Source: Achatina immaculata (Eukaryota; Mollusca; Gastropoda; Stylommatophora; Achatinidae). Taken from it: 64,000 bases of DNA. The notes under the pieces were generated by a model. It had not been told where the DNA came from. It worked only from the letters and a program-made list of their open reading frames with translations, and ran no database searches. Positions 32,775-45,115 of this stretch are shown here, one piece after another. A program made the position numbers and the translations under genes. The DNA lies in the NCBI GenBank assembly GCA_009760885.1, contig CM019710.1:4334686-4398685 (forward strand). The letters run 5' to 3'. Every line of letters begins with the position of its first letter. Within the stretch, counting starts at the first letter, position 1.

Positions 32775-34995
32775 TGCCTTGAGCTACAATGCCAGATTTA
32801 GATTTGGTAATGGCCTAAGCTACAATGCCAGATTTAGATTTGGTAATGGCCTAAGCTACAATGCCAGATTTAGATTTGGTGATGGCCTAAGCTACAATGC
32901 CAGATTTAGATTTGGTAATGCCCTAAGCTACAATGCCAGATTTAGATTTGGTAATGGCCTAAGCTACAATGCCAGATTTAGATTTGGTAATGGCCTAAGC
33001 TACAATGCCAGATTTAGATTTGGTAATGGCCTAAGCTACAATGCCAGATTTAGATTTGGTAATGGCCTAAGCTACAATGCCAGATTTAGATTTGGTAATG
33101 GCCTAAGCTACAATGCCAGATTTAGATTTGGTAATGGCCTAAGCTACAATGCCAGATTTAGATTTGGTAATGGCCTAAGCTACAATGCCAGATTTAGATT
33201 TGGTAATGGCCTAAGCTACAATGCCAGATTTAGATTTGGTAATGGCCTAAGCTACAATGCCAGATTTAGATTTGTAATGGCCTAAGCTACAATGCCAGAT
33301 TTAGATTTGGTGATGGCCTAAGCTACAATGCCAGATTTAGATTTGGTGATGCCCTAAGCTACAATGCCAGATTTAGATTTGGTGATGGCCTAAGCTACAA
33401 TGCCAGATTTAGATTTGGTGATGGCCTAAGCTACAATGCCAGATTTAGATTTGGTAATGCCCTAAGCTACAATGCCAGATTTAGATTGGTAATGGCCTAA
33501 GCTACAATGCCAGATTTAGATTTGGTAATGCCTAAGCTACAATGCCAGATTTAGATTTGGTAATGGCCTAAGCTACAATGCCAGATTTAGATTTGGTAAT
33601 GGCCTAAGCTACAATGCCAGATTTAGATTTGGTAATGGCCTAAGCTACAATGCCAGATTTAGATTTGGTAATGGCCTAAGCTACAATGCCAGATTTAGAT
33701 TTGGTAATGGCCTAAGCTACAATGCCAGATTTAGATTTGGTAATGGCCTAAGCTACAATGCCAGATTTAGATTTGGTAATGGCCTAAGCTACAATGCCAG
33801 ATTTAGATTTGGTAATGGCCTAAGCTACAATGCCAGATTTAGATTTGGTAATGGCCTAAGCTACAATGCCAGATTTAGATTTGGTAATGCCCTAAGCTAC
33901 AATGCCAGATTTAGATTTGGTAATGCCCTAAGCTACAATGCCAGATTTAGATTTGGTAATGGCCTAAGCTACAATGCCAGATTTAGATTTGGTAATGGCC
34001 TAAGCTACAATGCCAGATTTAGATTTGGTAATGGCCTAAGCTACAATGCCAGATTTAGATTTGGTAATGGCCTAAGCTACAATGCCAGATTTAGATTTGG
34101 TAATGGCCTAAGCTACAATGCCAGATTTAGATTTGGTAATGGCCTAAGCTACAATGCCAGATTTAGATTTGGTAATGGCCTAAGCTACAATGCCAGATTT
34201 AGATTTGGTAATGGCCTAAGCTACAATGCCAGATTTAGATTTGGTAATGGCCTAAGCTACAATGCCAGATTTAGATTTGGTAATGGCCTAAGCTACAATG
34301 CCAGATTTAGATTTGGTAATGGCCTAAGCTACAATGCCAGATTTAGATTTGGTAATGGCCTAAGCTACAATGCCAGATTTAGATTTGGTAATGGCCTAAG
34401 CTACAATGCCAGATTTAGATTTGGTAATGGCCTAAGCTACAATGCCAGATTTAGATTTGGTAATGGCCTAAGCTACAATGCCGGATTTAGATTTGGTAAT
34501 GGCCTAAGCTACAATGCCGGATTTAGATTTGGTAATGGCCTAAGCTACAATGCCGGATTTAGATTTGGTAATGGCCTAAGCTACAATGCTAGATTTAGAT
34601 TTGGTAATGGCCTAAGCTACAATGCCAGATTTAGATTTGGTAATGGCCTAAGCTACAATGCCAGATTTAGATTTGGTAATGGCCTAAGCTACAATGCTAG
34701 ATTTAGATTTGGTAATGGCCTAAGCTACAATGCCAGATTTAGATTTGGTAATGGCCTAAGCTACAATGCCAGATTTAGATTTGGTAATGGCCTAAGCTAC
34801 AATGCCAGATTTAGATTTGGTAATGGCCTAAGCTACAATGCTGGATTTAGATTTGGTAATGGCCTAAGCTACAATGCTAGATTTAGATTTGATAATTGCC
34901 TAAACTACAATGGTAGATTTAGACTTGATAATGCCCCAAGCTACAATGCCAGATTTAGATTTGGTGATGCCCTAAGCTGTAATGCTGGATTTAGG
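32775..34995. repeat. 36-bp satellite array, about 61 units
   Basis: Units of AGCTACAATGCCAGATTTAG plus ATTTGGTAATGGCCTA. Most are identical. Variants (GCCGG, GCTAG, GCTGG at the GCCAG position, and GTGATG for GTAATG) cluster at the two ends, as expected from unequal exchange. A 36-bp unit has no stop in one frame, which makes a long SYNARFRFGNGL frame. There is no signal or other evidence of a protein. Confidence 0.95.
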
Positions 34996-35299
34996 TTTGG
35001 TAAACCTAAGACTCATTACCAAATTTAGCCCTTTTGATGTCATAGACCTTTCAAAATTTAGAGTCCACTTTTAAAAAAAAAATCCATCAGAAAATATCTG
35101 AGGCCCAGAGCTGTACCCAGTGTACCGTATGCCTAACTGCTACATCAAATTCCAGAGTTAGTTTCCTCATTTTTGTACGTGCATCTAAAAAAAAATTATA
35201 TGTGAGTCATTTTTATAAAAGAATATATTTTCATTTATCTGATGAAAAAAATGTACAAATTTTCATTCATTCAGCTTTCCAAGACAGCGCGGCTCATTG

Positions 35300-35640
35300 C
35301 TGCAGACAAGTCTTGTCTCCCTTCCTCTCAGTTCTTAGTCTTCTCCTGCCAGTTGTCTACCTTCCTCTCTGTTCTTAGTCTTCTCCTGCCAGTTGTCTAC
35401 CTTCCTCTCCGTTCTTAGTCTTCTCCTGCCAGTTGTCTACCTTCCTCTCCGTTCTTAGTCTTCTCCTGCCAGTTGTCTACCTTCCTCTATGTTCTTAGTC
35501 TTCTCCTGCCAATTGTCTACCTTCCTCTCTGTTCTTAGTCTTCTCCTGCCAGTTGTCTCCCTTCCTCTCTGTTCTTAGTCTTCTCCTGCTAGTTGTCTAC
35601 CTTCTTCTCTGTTCTTAGTTTTCTCTTGCCAGTTGTCTCC
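35300..35640 (-). repeat. 40-bp minisatellite, about 9 units, derived from a LINE frame
   Basis: The minus-strand unit is GAAGGTAGACAACTGGCAGG plus AGAAGACTAAGAACAGAGAG. It matches the adjacent LINE coding segment that reads WQEKAKNREEGRQLAREN. Copies are at about 37655-38000 and 39340-39690. Confidence 0.85.
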
Positions 35641-35830
35641 CTTCCTCTCTGTTCTTAGCCTTCTCCTGCCAAATGTCAACTCCGAGGGCTCGTAGATCTT
35701 CTTCCAGGTTGTCACGCTTCCTCTGTCTTGATCTGCATCTTGCTCTGTCTCTATTTATCACTTCTATGTAAACCCTTTTTGTCTGTCTATTCTCGTCCAC
35801 CCTCTCCAAGTGTCAGAGCCATCGCAGTTG
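35640..35830 (-). mobile_element. LINE 3' fragment, family G
   Basis: The minus strand reads HLERVDENRQTKRVYIEVIN, RDRARCRSRQRKRDNLEEDL, RALGVDIWQEKAKNREEGRQ, then a stop. This is the basic C-terminal tail of an RTE-like RT. Repeated at 37968-38183 and 39656-39871 in blocks 2 and 3. Confidence 0.65.
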
Positions 35831-35961
35831 TTTTTTCATAATGGTAGTTGTAAGTGGAGACTGGAATAGCGTGTGGACTTCTTGTTTATTTCTAATTTTC
35901 CATTCTTGTGATATAGATATCTCTAAATAAACTCTCATTCCGATAAAATAAACATCATTCA

Positions 35962-36355
35962 TTCATTCATTCATTCATTTGCATGTCCCTTGAGCACTTC
36001 TGTAGGCCTCTCAGTTGTAAGCAAGATGGCCTGCTGCTGATGCATCCATCTTCGCCTTGGTCTTCCTCTCTTTCTTTTTTCGCATTATGTACCCTTCCAA
36101 GACTGTCTTCTCTAGATTATCAAGATGTTGAATGTGTCAAAAATATTTAAGTTTTCTCTGTTTAATCCTCTTTGCTAGCCAGCCTTCTTCAATAGTAAGT
36201 TCTTGTAGTATGGATATATTTATTCCTTTTTTGTGTCCATGATATTTGAAGAACTGTTCTGTAGCGTTTACATTCAAAGGCATTTATGTGTTTATCAGCT
36301 GTTTTGTTAAGTGTCCAGGTCTCACAGGCATATGTTGCCATAGGAAAGATGCCGA
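35962..36355 (-). mobile_element. LINE 3' fragment, family A, within duplicated block
   Basis: Antisense family A tail after (ATTC)n at 35953-35976. Several internal deletions are present, for example in the HANE and QDIVDDL part. It is followed by another short ATTC run at about 36358. Present identically at about 38317-38706 and 40005-40394. Confidence 0.7.
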
Positions 36356-36756
36356 GTATTCATTCATTCACTCACAAATAAACATTAGGGTCTTATTTCC
36401 CTAAAGCTGCGTGCGTGTGTGTCTGAATATTTAACAGCACTAAAAAAATTGATTTGAGATGCATCTGTCTATCTGCCTTTCCATATGCCGTTCCTTCTCT
36501 GTCTTTTGTGCTTTTGATTTGTGCTTTTGAAATACGTTGGTGTTTTATTTTTAAGCTTCGCCTTTGCACAATTATTGAGAAAGTACGTTACATATATTAT
36601 CTGAATCTTATCGGTCGAATAGCTTTAATATTTATTTCTGGTCTTTACGGGCGAGTAGTCATGAAGGGGATTAGTTGGAATGATTAAAATGTAAGAAATG
36701 CGTTCGTTTCAGCAAAGCCACGGATAGAAATAAAATAAAAATAAAAACGTGAACAT

Positions 36757-37350
36757 ATGCCAGATTTAGATTTGGTAATGGCCTAAGCTACAATGCCAGA
36801 TTTAGATTTGGTAATGGCCTAAGCTACAATGCCAGATTTAGATTTGGTAATGGCCTAAGCTACAATGCCAGATTTAGATTTGGTAATGGCCTAAGCTACA
36901 ATGCCGGATTTAGATTTGGTAATGGCCTAAGCTACAATGCCGGATTTAGATTTGGTAATGGCCTAAGCTACAATGCTAGATTTAGATTTGGTAATGGCCT
37001 AAGCTACAATGCCAGATTTAGATTTGGTAATGGCCTAAGCTACAATGCCAGATTTAGATTTGGTAATGGCCTAAGCTACAATGCTAGATTTAGATTTGGT
37101 AATGGCCTAAGCTACAATGCCAGATTTAGATTTGGTAATGGCCTAAGCTACAATGCCAGATTTAGATTTGGTAATGGCCTAAGCTACAATGCCAGATTTA
37201 GATTTGGTAATGGCCTAAGCTACAATGCTGGATTTAGATTTGGTAATGGCCTAAGCTACAATGCTAGATTTAGACTTGATAATGCCCCAAGCTGTAATGC
37301 CGGATTTAGACTTGGTGATGCCCTAAGCTGTAATGCTGGATTTAGGTTTG
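36757..37350. repeat. 36-bp satellite, second array (about 16 units)
   Basis: Same unit as 32775-34995. The order of variant units near its right end (CTAG, CCAG, CCAG, CTAG, three CCAG, CTGG, CTAG from 36976) is the same as from 34589 in the first array. It is thus a copy of that array's last part, with one unit missing near 37280. Confidence 0.95.
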
Positions 37351-39042
37351 GTAAAACCTAAGACTCATTACCAAATTTAGCCCTTTTGATGTCATAGACC
37401 TTTCAAAATTTAGAGTCCACTTTTAAAAAAAAAATCCATCAGAAAATATCTGAGGCCCAGAGCTGTACCCAGTGTACCGTATGCCTAACTGCTACATCAA
37501 ATTCCAGAGTTAGTTTCCTCATTTTTGTACGTGCATCTAAAAAAAAAATTATATGTGAGTCATTTTTATAAAAGAATATATTTTCATTTATCTGATGAAA
37601 AAAATGTACAAATTTTCATTCATTCAGCTTTCCAAGACAGCGCGGCTCATTGCTGCAGACAAGTCTTGTCTCCCTTCCTCTCAGTTCTTAGTCTTCTCCT
37701 GCCAGTTGTCTACCTTCCTCTCTGTTCTTAGTCTTCTCCTGCCAGTTGTCTACCTTCCTCTCCGTTCTTAGTCTTCTCCTGCCAGTTGTCTACCTTCCTC
37801 TCCGTTCTTAGTCTTCTCCTGCCAGTTGTCTACCTTCCTCTATGTTCTTAGTCTTCTCCTGCCAATTGTCTACCTTCCTCTCTGTTCTTAGTCTTCTCCT
37901 GCCAGTTGTCTCCCTTCCTCTCTGTTCTTAGTCTTCTCCTGCTAGTTGTCTACCTTCTTCTCTGTTCTTAGTTTTCTCTTGCCAGTTGTCTCCCTTCCTC
38001 TCTGTTCTTAGCCTTCTCCTGCCAAATGTCAACTCCGAGGGCTCGTAGATCTTCTTCCAGGTTGTCACGCTTCCTCTGTCTTGATCTGCATCTTGCTCTG
38101 TCTCTATTTATCACTTCTATGTAAACCCTTTTTGTCTGTCTATTCTCGTCCACCCTCTCCAAGTGTCAGAGCCATCGCAGTTGTTTTTTCATAATGGTAG
38201 TTGTAAGTGGAGACTGGAATAGCGTGTGGACTTCTTTGTTACTTCTAATTTTCCATTCTTGTGATATAGATATCTCTAAATAAACTCTCATTCCGATAAA
38301 ATAAACATCATTCATTCATTCATTCATTCATTTGCATGTCCCTTGAGCACTTCTGTAGGCCTCTCAGTTGTAAGCAAGATGGCCTGCTGCTGATGCATCC
38401 ATCTTCGCCTTGGTCTTCCTCTCTTTCTTTTTTCGCATTATGTACCCTTCCAAGACTGTCTTCTCTAGATTATCAAGATGTTGAATGTGTCAAAAATATT
38501 TAAGTTTTCTCTGTTTAATCCTCTTTGCTAGCCAGCCTTCTTCAATAGTAAGTTCTTGTAGTATGGATATATTTATTCCTTTTTTGTGTCCATGATATTT
38601 GAAGAACTGTTCTGTAGCGTTTACATTCAAAGGCATTTATGTGTTTATCAGCTGTTTTGTTAAGTGTCCAGGTCTCACAGGCATATGTTGCCATAGGAAA
38701 GATGCCGAGTATTCATTCATTCACTCACAAATAAACATTAGGGTTCTTATATTCCCTAAAGCTGCGTGCGTGTGTGTCTGAATATTTAACAGCACTAAAA
38801 AAATTGATTTGAGATGCATCTGTCTATCTGCCTTTCCATATGCCGTTCCTTCTCTGTCTTTTGTGCTTTTGATTTGTGCTTTTGAAATACGTTGGTGTTT
38901 TATTTTTAAGCTTCGCCTTTGCACAATTATTGAGAAAGTACGTTACATATATTATCTGAATCTTATCGGTCGAATAGCTTTAATATTTATTTCTGGTCTT
39001 TACGGGCGAGTAGTCATGAAGGGGATTAGTTGGAATGATTAA
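37350..39042. repeat. Duplicated block, copy 2
   Basis: Near-identical to copy 1 (offset about 2353 bp). It ends at GGAATGATTAAAA, where it joins copy 3 without the last 85 bases or the satellite. Confidence 0.9.
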
Positions 39043-40800
39043 AACCTAAGACTCATTACCAAATTTAGCCCTTTTGATGTCATAGACCTTTCAAAATTTA
39101 GAGTCCACTTTTAAAAAAAAAATCCATCAGAAAATATCTGAGGCCCAGAGCTGTACCCAGTGTACCGTATGCCTAACTGCTACATCAAATTCCAGAGTTA
39201 GTTTCCTCATTTTTGTACGTGCATCTAAAAAAAAAATTATATGTGAGTCATTTTTATAAAAGAATATATTTTCATTTATCTGATGAAAAAAATGTACAAA
39301 TTTTCATTCATTCAGCTTTCCAAGACAGCGCGGCTCATTGCTGCAGACAAGTCTTGTCTCCCTTCCTCTCAGTTCTTAGTCTTCTCCTGCCAGTTGTCTA
39401 CCTTCCTCTCTGTTCTTAGTCTTCTCCTGCCAGTTGTCTACCTTCCTCTCCGTTCTTAGTCTTCTCCTGCCAGTTGTCTACCTTCCTCTCCGTTCTTAGT
39501 CTTCTCCTGCCAGTTGTCTACCTTCCTCTATGTTCTTAGTCTTCTCCTGCCAATTGTCTACCTTCCTCTCTGTTCTTAGTCTTCTCCTGCCAGTTGTCTA
39601 CCTTCTTCTCTGTTCTTAGTCTTCTCCTGCTAGTTGTCTACCTTCTTCTCTGTTCTTAGTTTTCTCTTGCCAGTTGTCTCCCTTCCTCTCTGTTCTTAGC
39701 CTTCTCCTGCCAAATGTCAACTCCGAGGGCTCGTAGATCTTCTTCCAGGTTGTCACGCTTCCTCTGTCTTGATCTGCATCTTGCTCTGTCTCTATTTATC
39801 ACTTCTATGTAAACCCTTTTTGTCTGTCTATTCTCGTCCACCCTCTCCAAGTGTCAGAGCCATCGCAGTTGTTTTTTCATAATGGTAGTTGTAAGTGGAG
39901 ACTGGAATAGCGTGTGGACTTCTTTGTTACTTCTAATTTTCCATTCTTGTGATATAGATATCTCTAAATAAACTCTCATTCCGATAAAATAAACATCATT
40001 CATTCATTCATTCATTCATTTGCATGTCCCTTGAGCACTTCTGTAGGCCTCTCAGTTGTAAGCAAGATGGCCTGCTGCTGATGCATCCATCTTCGCCTTG
40101 GTCTTCCTCTCTTTCTTTTTTCGCATTATGTACCCTTCCAAGACTGTCTTCTCTAGATTATCAAGATGTTGAATGTGTCAAAAATATTTAAGTTTTCTCT
40201 GTTTAATCCTCTTTGCTAGCCAGCCTTCTTCAATAGTAAGTTCTTGTAGTATGGATATATTTATTCCTTTTTTGTGTCCATGATATTTGAAGAACTGTTC
40301 TGTAGCGTTTACATTCAAAGGCATTTATGTGTTTATCAGCTGTTTTGTTAAGTGTCCAGGTCTCACAGGCATATGTTGCCATAGGAAAGATGCCGAGTAT
40401 TCATTCATTCACTCACAAATAAACATTAGGGTTCTTATATTCCCTAAAGCTGCGTGCGTGTGTGTCTGAATATTTAACAGCACTAAAAAAATTGATTTGA
40501 GATGCATCTGTCTATCTGCCTTTCCATATGCCGTTCCTTCTCTGTCTTTTGTGCTTTTGATTTGTGCTTTTGAAATACGTTGGTGTTTTATTTTTAAGCT
40601 TCGCCTTTGCACAATTATTGAGAAAGTACGTTACATATATTATCTGAATCTTATCGGTCGAATAGCTTTAATATTTATTTCTGGTCTTTACGGGCGAGTA
40701 GTCATGAAGGGGATTAGTTGGAATGATTAAAATGTAAGAAATGCGTTCGTTTCAGCAAAGCCACGGATAGAAAAATAAAATAAAAATAAAAACGTGAACA
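39043..40800. repeat. Duplicated block, copy 3
   Basis: Constant 1688-bp offset from copy 2. It shares with copy 2, against copy 1, the variants TTCTTTGTTACTTC and GGGTTCTTATATTCCC, so copies 2 and 3 separated last. It ends with GTGAACATATG and then DNA not seen in copy 1. Confidence 0.9.
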
Positions 40801-41040
40801 TATGTTACTGAACGCGCTAACGCTTGTGAGGTACGGAGTTACAGCCAGCAGCCATACTTCCCAAAGAGCGAAGGCAGAGTTTAGCTCACACCACGTAGTT
40901 TCTCTCTTATCATGTGTGTCAGGTACTCATTTCCCCAGCTTTTTTTTATTATTATTATTGACATGCGTGGTAGCCAAGCAAGAACCAGGTCGACGGTCAC
41001 CGAGAAGCCGAAACACTGAGATTTAAAAAAAAAAAAAAAC
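40800..41040. other. No gene seen
   Basis: Spacer with an (A)n run near 41025-41038. Confidence 0.4.
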
Positions 41041-41300
41041 AGCCCGTGTATCCTCTGTCTATACTACACGCCCCAGAACATCTCGTGCCATCTCCTCATG
41101 GAGGGACGGCATCATTGAGTCTCCAGCTTGTCCTACCTCTCTTCGCAGTGCACTCGACCTAGCTAGTTCCTGTCCATCTCTTGATGTTGTCCACCCATCC
41201 ATGTCGTTGTCATCCTCTTGTTCCCTCCGATCTTGCCCTCAAGAAGAGTCATCAATCTAGCACTCCGCCTCTTGGAGTGCCCAAAGCATCTCATTTGTCT
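41040..41300 (-). mobile_element. LINE 3' fragment, degenerate
   Basis: Minus-strand pieces read MRCFGHSKRRSARLMTLLEG, KIGG, TTWMGGQHQEMDRN. The order GHxxR - LLEGKI - TW fits a RT tail. Heavily mutated. The right part to 41500 is spacer with poly-A. Confidence 0.45.
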
Positions 41301-41499
41301 TGTTTATTTTCAATATTTCTCTTTTCAGTACCAGCTTTGTTTTACTTTTTTAAACATTTTCTGCCCGCTTGCTACACCCCATTCTTCTGTGTATCCACAT
41401 CTCGAAGATTAAAAAAAAAAAAAAACGTTTTCCAACGCTTGGTATCACAAACTCAGCCGTCGATACAAGGAGCTCAGTCACCTTTGTGAACAACATCTT

Positions 41500-41760
41500 T
41501 TTTTGTGTGGTTTAGTTCTCTATAGAAGCTCCTTTCCTAGAAGAAAGTTTGGGTTAAGTTCCTGGAGAGCAGGTAGGCTTACATGATGAGGCTCTTCTGT
41601 GTCCGCCTTTAAGAGAGCGATGGTTTTACTGCGTCGATGTTACTCAGGCTGTGATGTTTACGTCTTTCGGTCCGACTTATCTCACTTCAGCTTGGCTTCC
41701 TTTTAGGACAGGAAGAGGGCGGTGGGCGGAGCACCACGTGGAGATAGCACAGAGTCTTGG
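41500..41760. other. No gene seen
   Basis: Short spacer before a large minisatellite. Confidence 0.4.
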
Positions 41761-43600
41761 CTGTCTGTGATTCGCTGACTCTGGAATATGCAGGTAGAAA
41801 TGGCGGGATGGGGTATCAGACGCTCAGTGATTCACTGTCTCTGACATATGCAGGAAGATATGGGGAGTCAGACTTTGTGATTCACTGTCTCTGACATGTG
41901 CAGGAAGATATGGGGCGGTCAGACTTTGTGATTCCCTGTCTCTAACATATGCAGGAAGATATGGGGCGGTCAGACTTTGTGATTCACTGTCTCTTACATA
42001 TGCAGGAAGATGTGGGGGGGGGGGGAAGGAAGGGGGGGTCAGACTCTGTGATTCACTGTCTCTGACATATGCAGGAAGATATGGGGGGTCAGACTTTGTG
42101 ATTCACTGTCTCTGACATATCCAGGAAGATAGGGGGGGGGGGGGGGTCAGACTTTGTGATTCACTGTCTCTGACATATGCAGGAAGATATGGGGGGGGGG
42201 GGTCAGACTTTGTGATTCACTGTCTCTGACATATGCAGGAAGATATGGGGGGGGGGGGGGGAAGGGGGGGTCAGACTCTGTGATTCACTGTCTCTGACAT
42301 ATGCAGGAGATATGGGGGGTCAGACTCTGTGATTCACTGTCTCTGACATATGCAGGAAGATATGGGGGGTCAGACTCTGTGATTCACTGTCTCTTACATA
42401 TGCAGGAAGATATGGGGGGTCAGACTCTGTGATTCACTGTCTCTGACATATGCAGGAAGATTTATGGGTCAGACTCTGTGATTCACTGTCTCTGACATAT
42501 GCAGGAAGATATGGGGGGGGGGGTCAGACTTTGTGATTCACTGTCTCTGACATATGCAGGAAGATATGGGGGTCAGACTTTGTGATTCACTGTCTCTGAC
42601 ATATGCAGGAAGATATGGGGTGTCAGACTCTGTGATTCACTGTCTCTGACATATGCAGGAAGATATTGGGGGGGGGGGGGGGTCCAGACTCTGTGATTCA
42701 CTGTCTCTGACATATGCAGGAAGATATGGGGGGTCAGACTTTGTGATTCACTGTCTCTGACATATGCAGGAAGATATGGGGTGTCAGACTCTGTGATTCA
42801 CTGTCTCTGACAGATGCAGGAAGATATGGGGGGTCAGACTCTGTGATTCACTGTCTCTGACATATGCAGGAAGATATTGGGGGGGGGGGGGTCCAGACTC
42901 TGTGATTCACTGTCTCTGACATATGCAGGAAGATATGGGGGGTCAGACTTTGTGATTCACTGTCTCTGACACATGCAGGAAGATATGGGGGGTCAGACTC
43001 TGTGATTCACTGTCTCTGACATATGCAGGAAGATAGGGGGGGTCAGACTCTGTGATTCACTGTCTCTGACATATGCAGGAAGATATGGGGGGGGGGGGGG
43101 GTCAGACTCTGTGATTCACTGTCTCTGACATATGCAGGAAGATATGGGGGGTCAGACTCTGTGATTCACTGTCTCTGACATATGCAGGAAGATATTGGGG
43201 GGGGGGGGGGGTCAGACTCTGTGATTCACTGTCTCTCACATATGCAGGAAGATATGGGGGGTCAGACTCTGTGATTCACTGTCTCTGACATATGCAGGAA
43301 GATATGGGGGGTCAGACTCTGTGATTCACTGTCTCTGACATATGCAGGAAGATATGGGACGGTCAGACTTTGTGATTCACTGTCTCTGACATGTGCAGGA
43401 AGATATGGGACGGTCAGACTTTGTGATTCACTGTCTCTGACATGTGCAGGAAGATATGGGACGGTCAGACTTTGTGATTCACTGTCTCTGACATGTGCAG
43501 GAAGATATGGGACGGTCAGACTTTGTGATTCCCTGTGTCTTACATATGCAGGAAGATATGGGGGGGGGGGGGTCAGACGCTGTCCACTTTGCCAATCAGT
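41760..43600 (+). repeat. About 50-bp minisatellite, about 37 units, with variable poly-G runs
   Basis: Units of GTCAGACTCTGTGATTCACT plus GTCTCTGACATATGCAGGAA plus GATAT, then a G run of 4 to about 16. The G run is the main source of length variation. The last units have GGGACG in place of the pure run. Confidence 0.95.
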
Positions 43601-43960
43601 GATCCATGGTTGACATGCCGGCGTCAGGGTTGGCGAACCATATCTGACCAAGACCCTGTCCTTTTCCCACTTCTCTGCTGGCACCCCCAGTAAGAGTCTT
43701 ACCCTGGCTAACGAGGCTGGGGTCGCCAATAGTCCCCGTGGTGGTGGAGCCTGCTAATGAAGCACTGCGCAGCTCGTGCTGTTTCAGCTGCACGCAGGGA
43801 CTGAAAAAAAAAAAAGTAGCCGCCATAACCAGTTCCCACGCTGATACTCTGCCATGCTTCAAACCCTTCACAGCATCGGCCACAAAGAACACCAGCTCGC
43901 AGTTGCAGGGAGATAGAAGACAAGACAGGGCCAGACATGGGTTGCTGACTAATAAAGGAT
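43600..43960 (+). mobile_element. Dispersed element M, copy 3
   Basis: One 34-bp-like unit (TTGACATGCCGGCGTCAGGG) then the body (CAGTAAGAGTCTTACCCTGG, GGTGGTGGAGCCTGCTAATG, AGCATCGGCCACAAAG). It faces an inverted copy at 43990. Confidence 0.7.
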
Positions 43961-43989
43961 TCATCTCGAGAACTGCGTCATCGGCCCCT

Positions 43990-44215
43990 TGAGTCTAGAG
44001 AGGAATGGTGGGAGATTGTCTTGTCTTATATATCTCAGTGGAACTACGAGCTGGTGTTCTTCTGCAGCCGATGCTGTGAGGCACAGTAACGTCTCGTCTT
44101 GGAACTGGGGCAGCTTTTTTTTTAAGTCCCTGAAGGCAGCTGATAAAGAGGGGGTATGCAATACTTCTTTAGCAGACTCCACCACCATGGGGACTATGGC
44201 GATGAAGAGTCGGGA
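43990..44215 (-). mobile_element. Dispersed element M, copy 4, inverted
   Basis: Reverse-oriented body: GTGGAACTACGAGCTGGTGT, GCAGCCGATGCTGTGAGG, CTTTAGCAGACTCCACCACC. Together with copy 3 it forms an inverted repeat with a short spacer. Confidence 0.65.
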
Positions 44216-45115
44216 TATAAACAAGGAATATATGAAGAGTCAGCATACAAACAAAGAATAAATGAAGAGCCATGGTACACAGAGAATAAACAAAGAGTCA
44301 GGATATGTGCAGAGAATAAATGGAGAGCCAGAATATAAACAGAATAAATGAAGAGCCAGGATATAAAAAGAATGGATGAAGAGTAAGGACATAAACAGAG
44401 ATAATAAAGAGTCAAAATATAAACATACTAAACAATGAGTCAGGACATAAACAGAATAAACACAGAGTCAAGATAAAAACTGAACAAAGAACCAGGATAT
44501 AAACAGAACAAAGTGTCCAGATATAAACAGAATAAACAAAGAGTCAAGATATAAACACAATAAACAAAGAGTCAGGATATAAACAGAATAAACAAAGAGT
44601 CAGGATACAAACAGAATAAACAAAGAGTCAGGATATAAACATAGTAAATGAAAAGTCAGGATAAAAATGGAATAAATGAGAAGCCAGGGTACAAAAAGAA
44701 TAAATGATGAGATAGGATATAAACAAAATAAAAGAAGCGCCAGGATATAAACAACAAATAAATGAAGCATCAGGATATAAACAATAAATGAATAGCCAGA
44801 ATATAAATATGCAATAAATGAAGAGCCAGAAAATAAATATAATAAACGAAGATTCAGGATAGAAACAGAATAAATGAAGAATTAGCATAAAAAGAGAGAA
44901 TAAATTAAATGCCAGGATATAAATGAAGAATAAAAGAAGAGTCAGGGGATACAGAGAGAATAAATGAAGAGTCATGATATAATCAGGGAAAAAAAATGAA
45001 GACTTAGTATATAAACAGAATAAATGAGGAGTCAGAACATAAAAAGATAACAAATGAAAAGTCATGATATAAAAAAAAAATAAATGAAGACTCAGGATAT
45101 AAGTTTAAAAAGAAA
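44205..45115. repeat. About 28-bp degenerate minisatellite, about 30 units
   Basis: Variants of GAATAAACAAAGAGTCAGGA plus TATAAACA, with heavy divergence towards the right. Confidence 0.85.

Larger units (their letters stand above)
34995..36756. repeat. Duplicated block, copy 1
   Basis: Runs from CCTAAGACTCATTACCAAAT to ATAAAAACGTGAACATATG. It holds, in order, a 40-bp minisatellite (35300-35640), a LINE fragment (35640-35830, minus), and a family A LINE fragment (35962-36355, minus) set between (ATTC)n tracts. A short unique piece to 36756 follows. Copies 2 and 3 follow at 37350 and 39043. Confidence 0.9.

Noticed and set aside
32779..33285. Long open frame of SYNARFRFGNGL repeats
   Set aside because: Produced by a stop-free 36-bp satellite unit. 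The frame breaks wherever a unit has an indel, and there is no promoter, splice or signal evidence.
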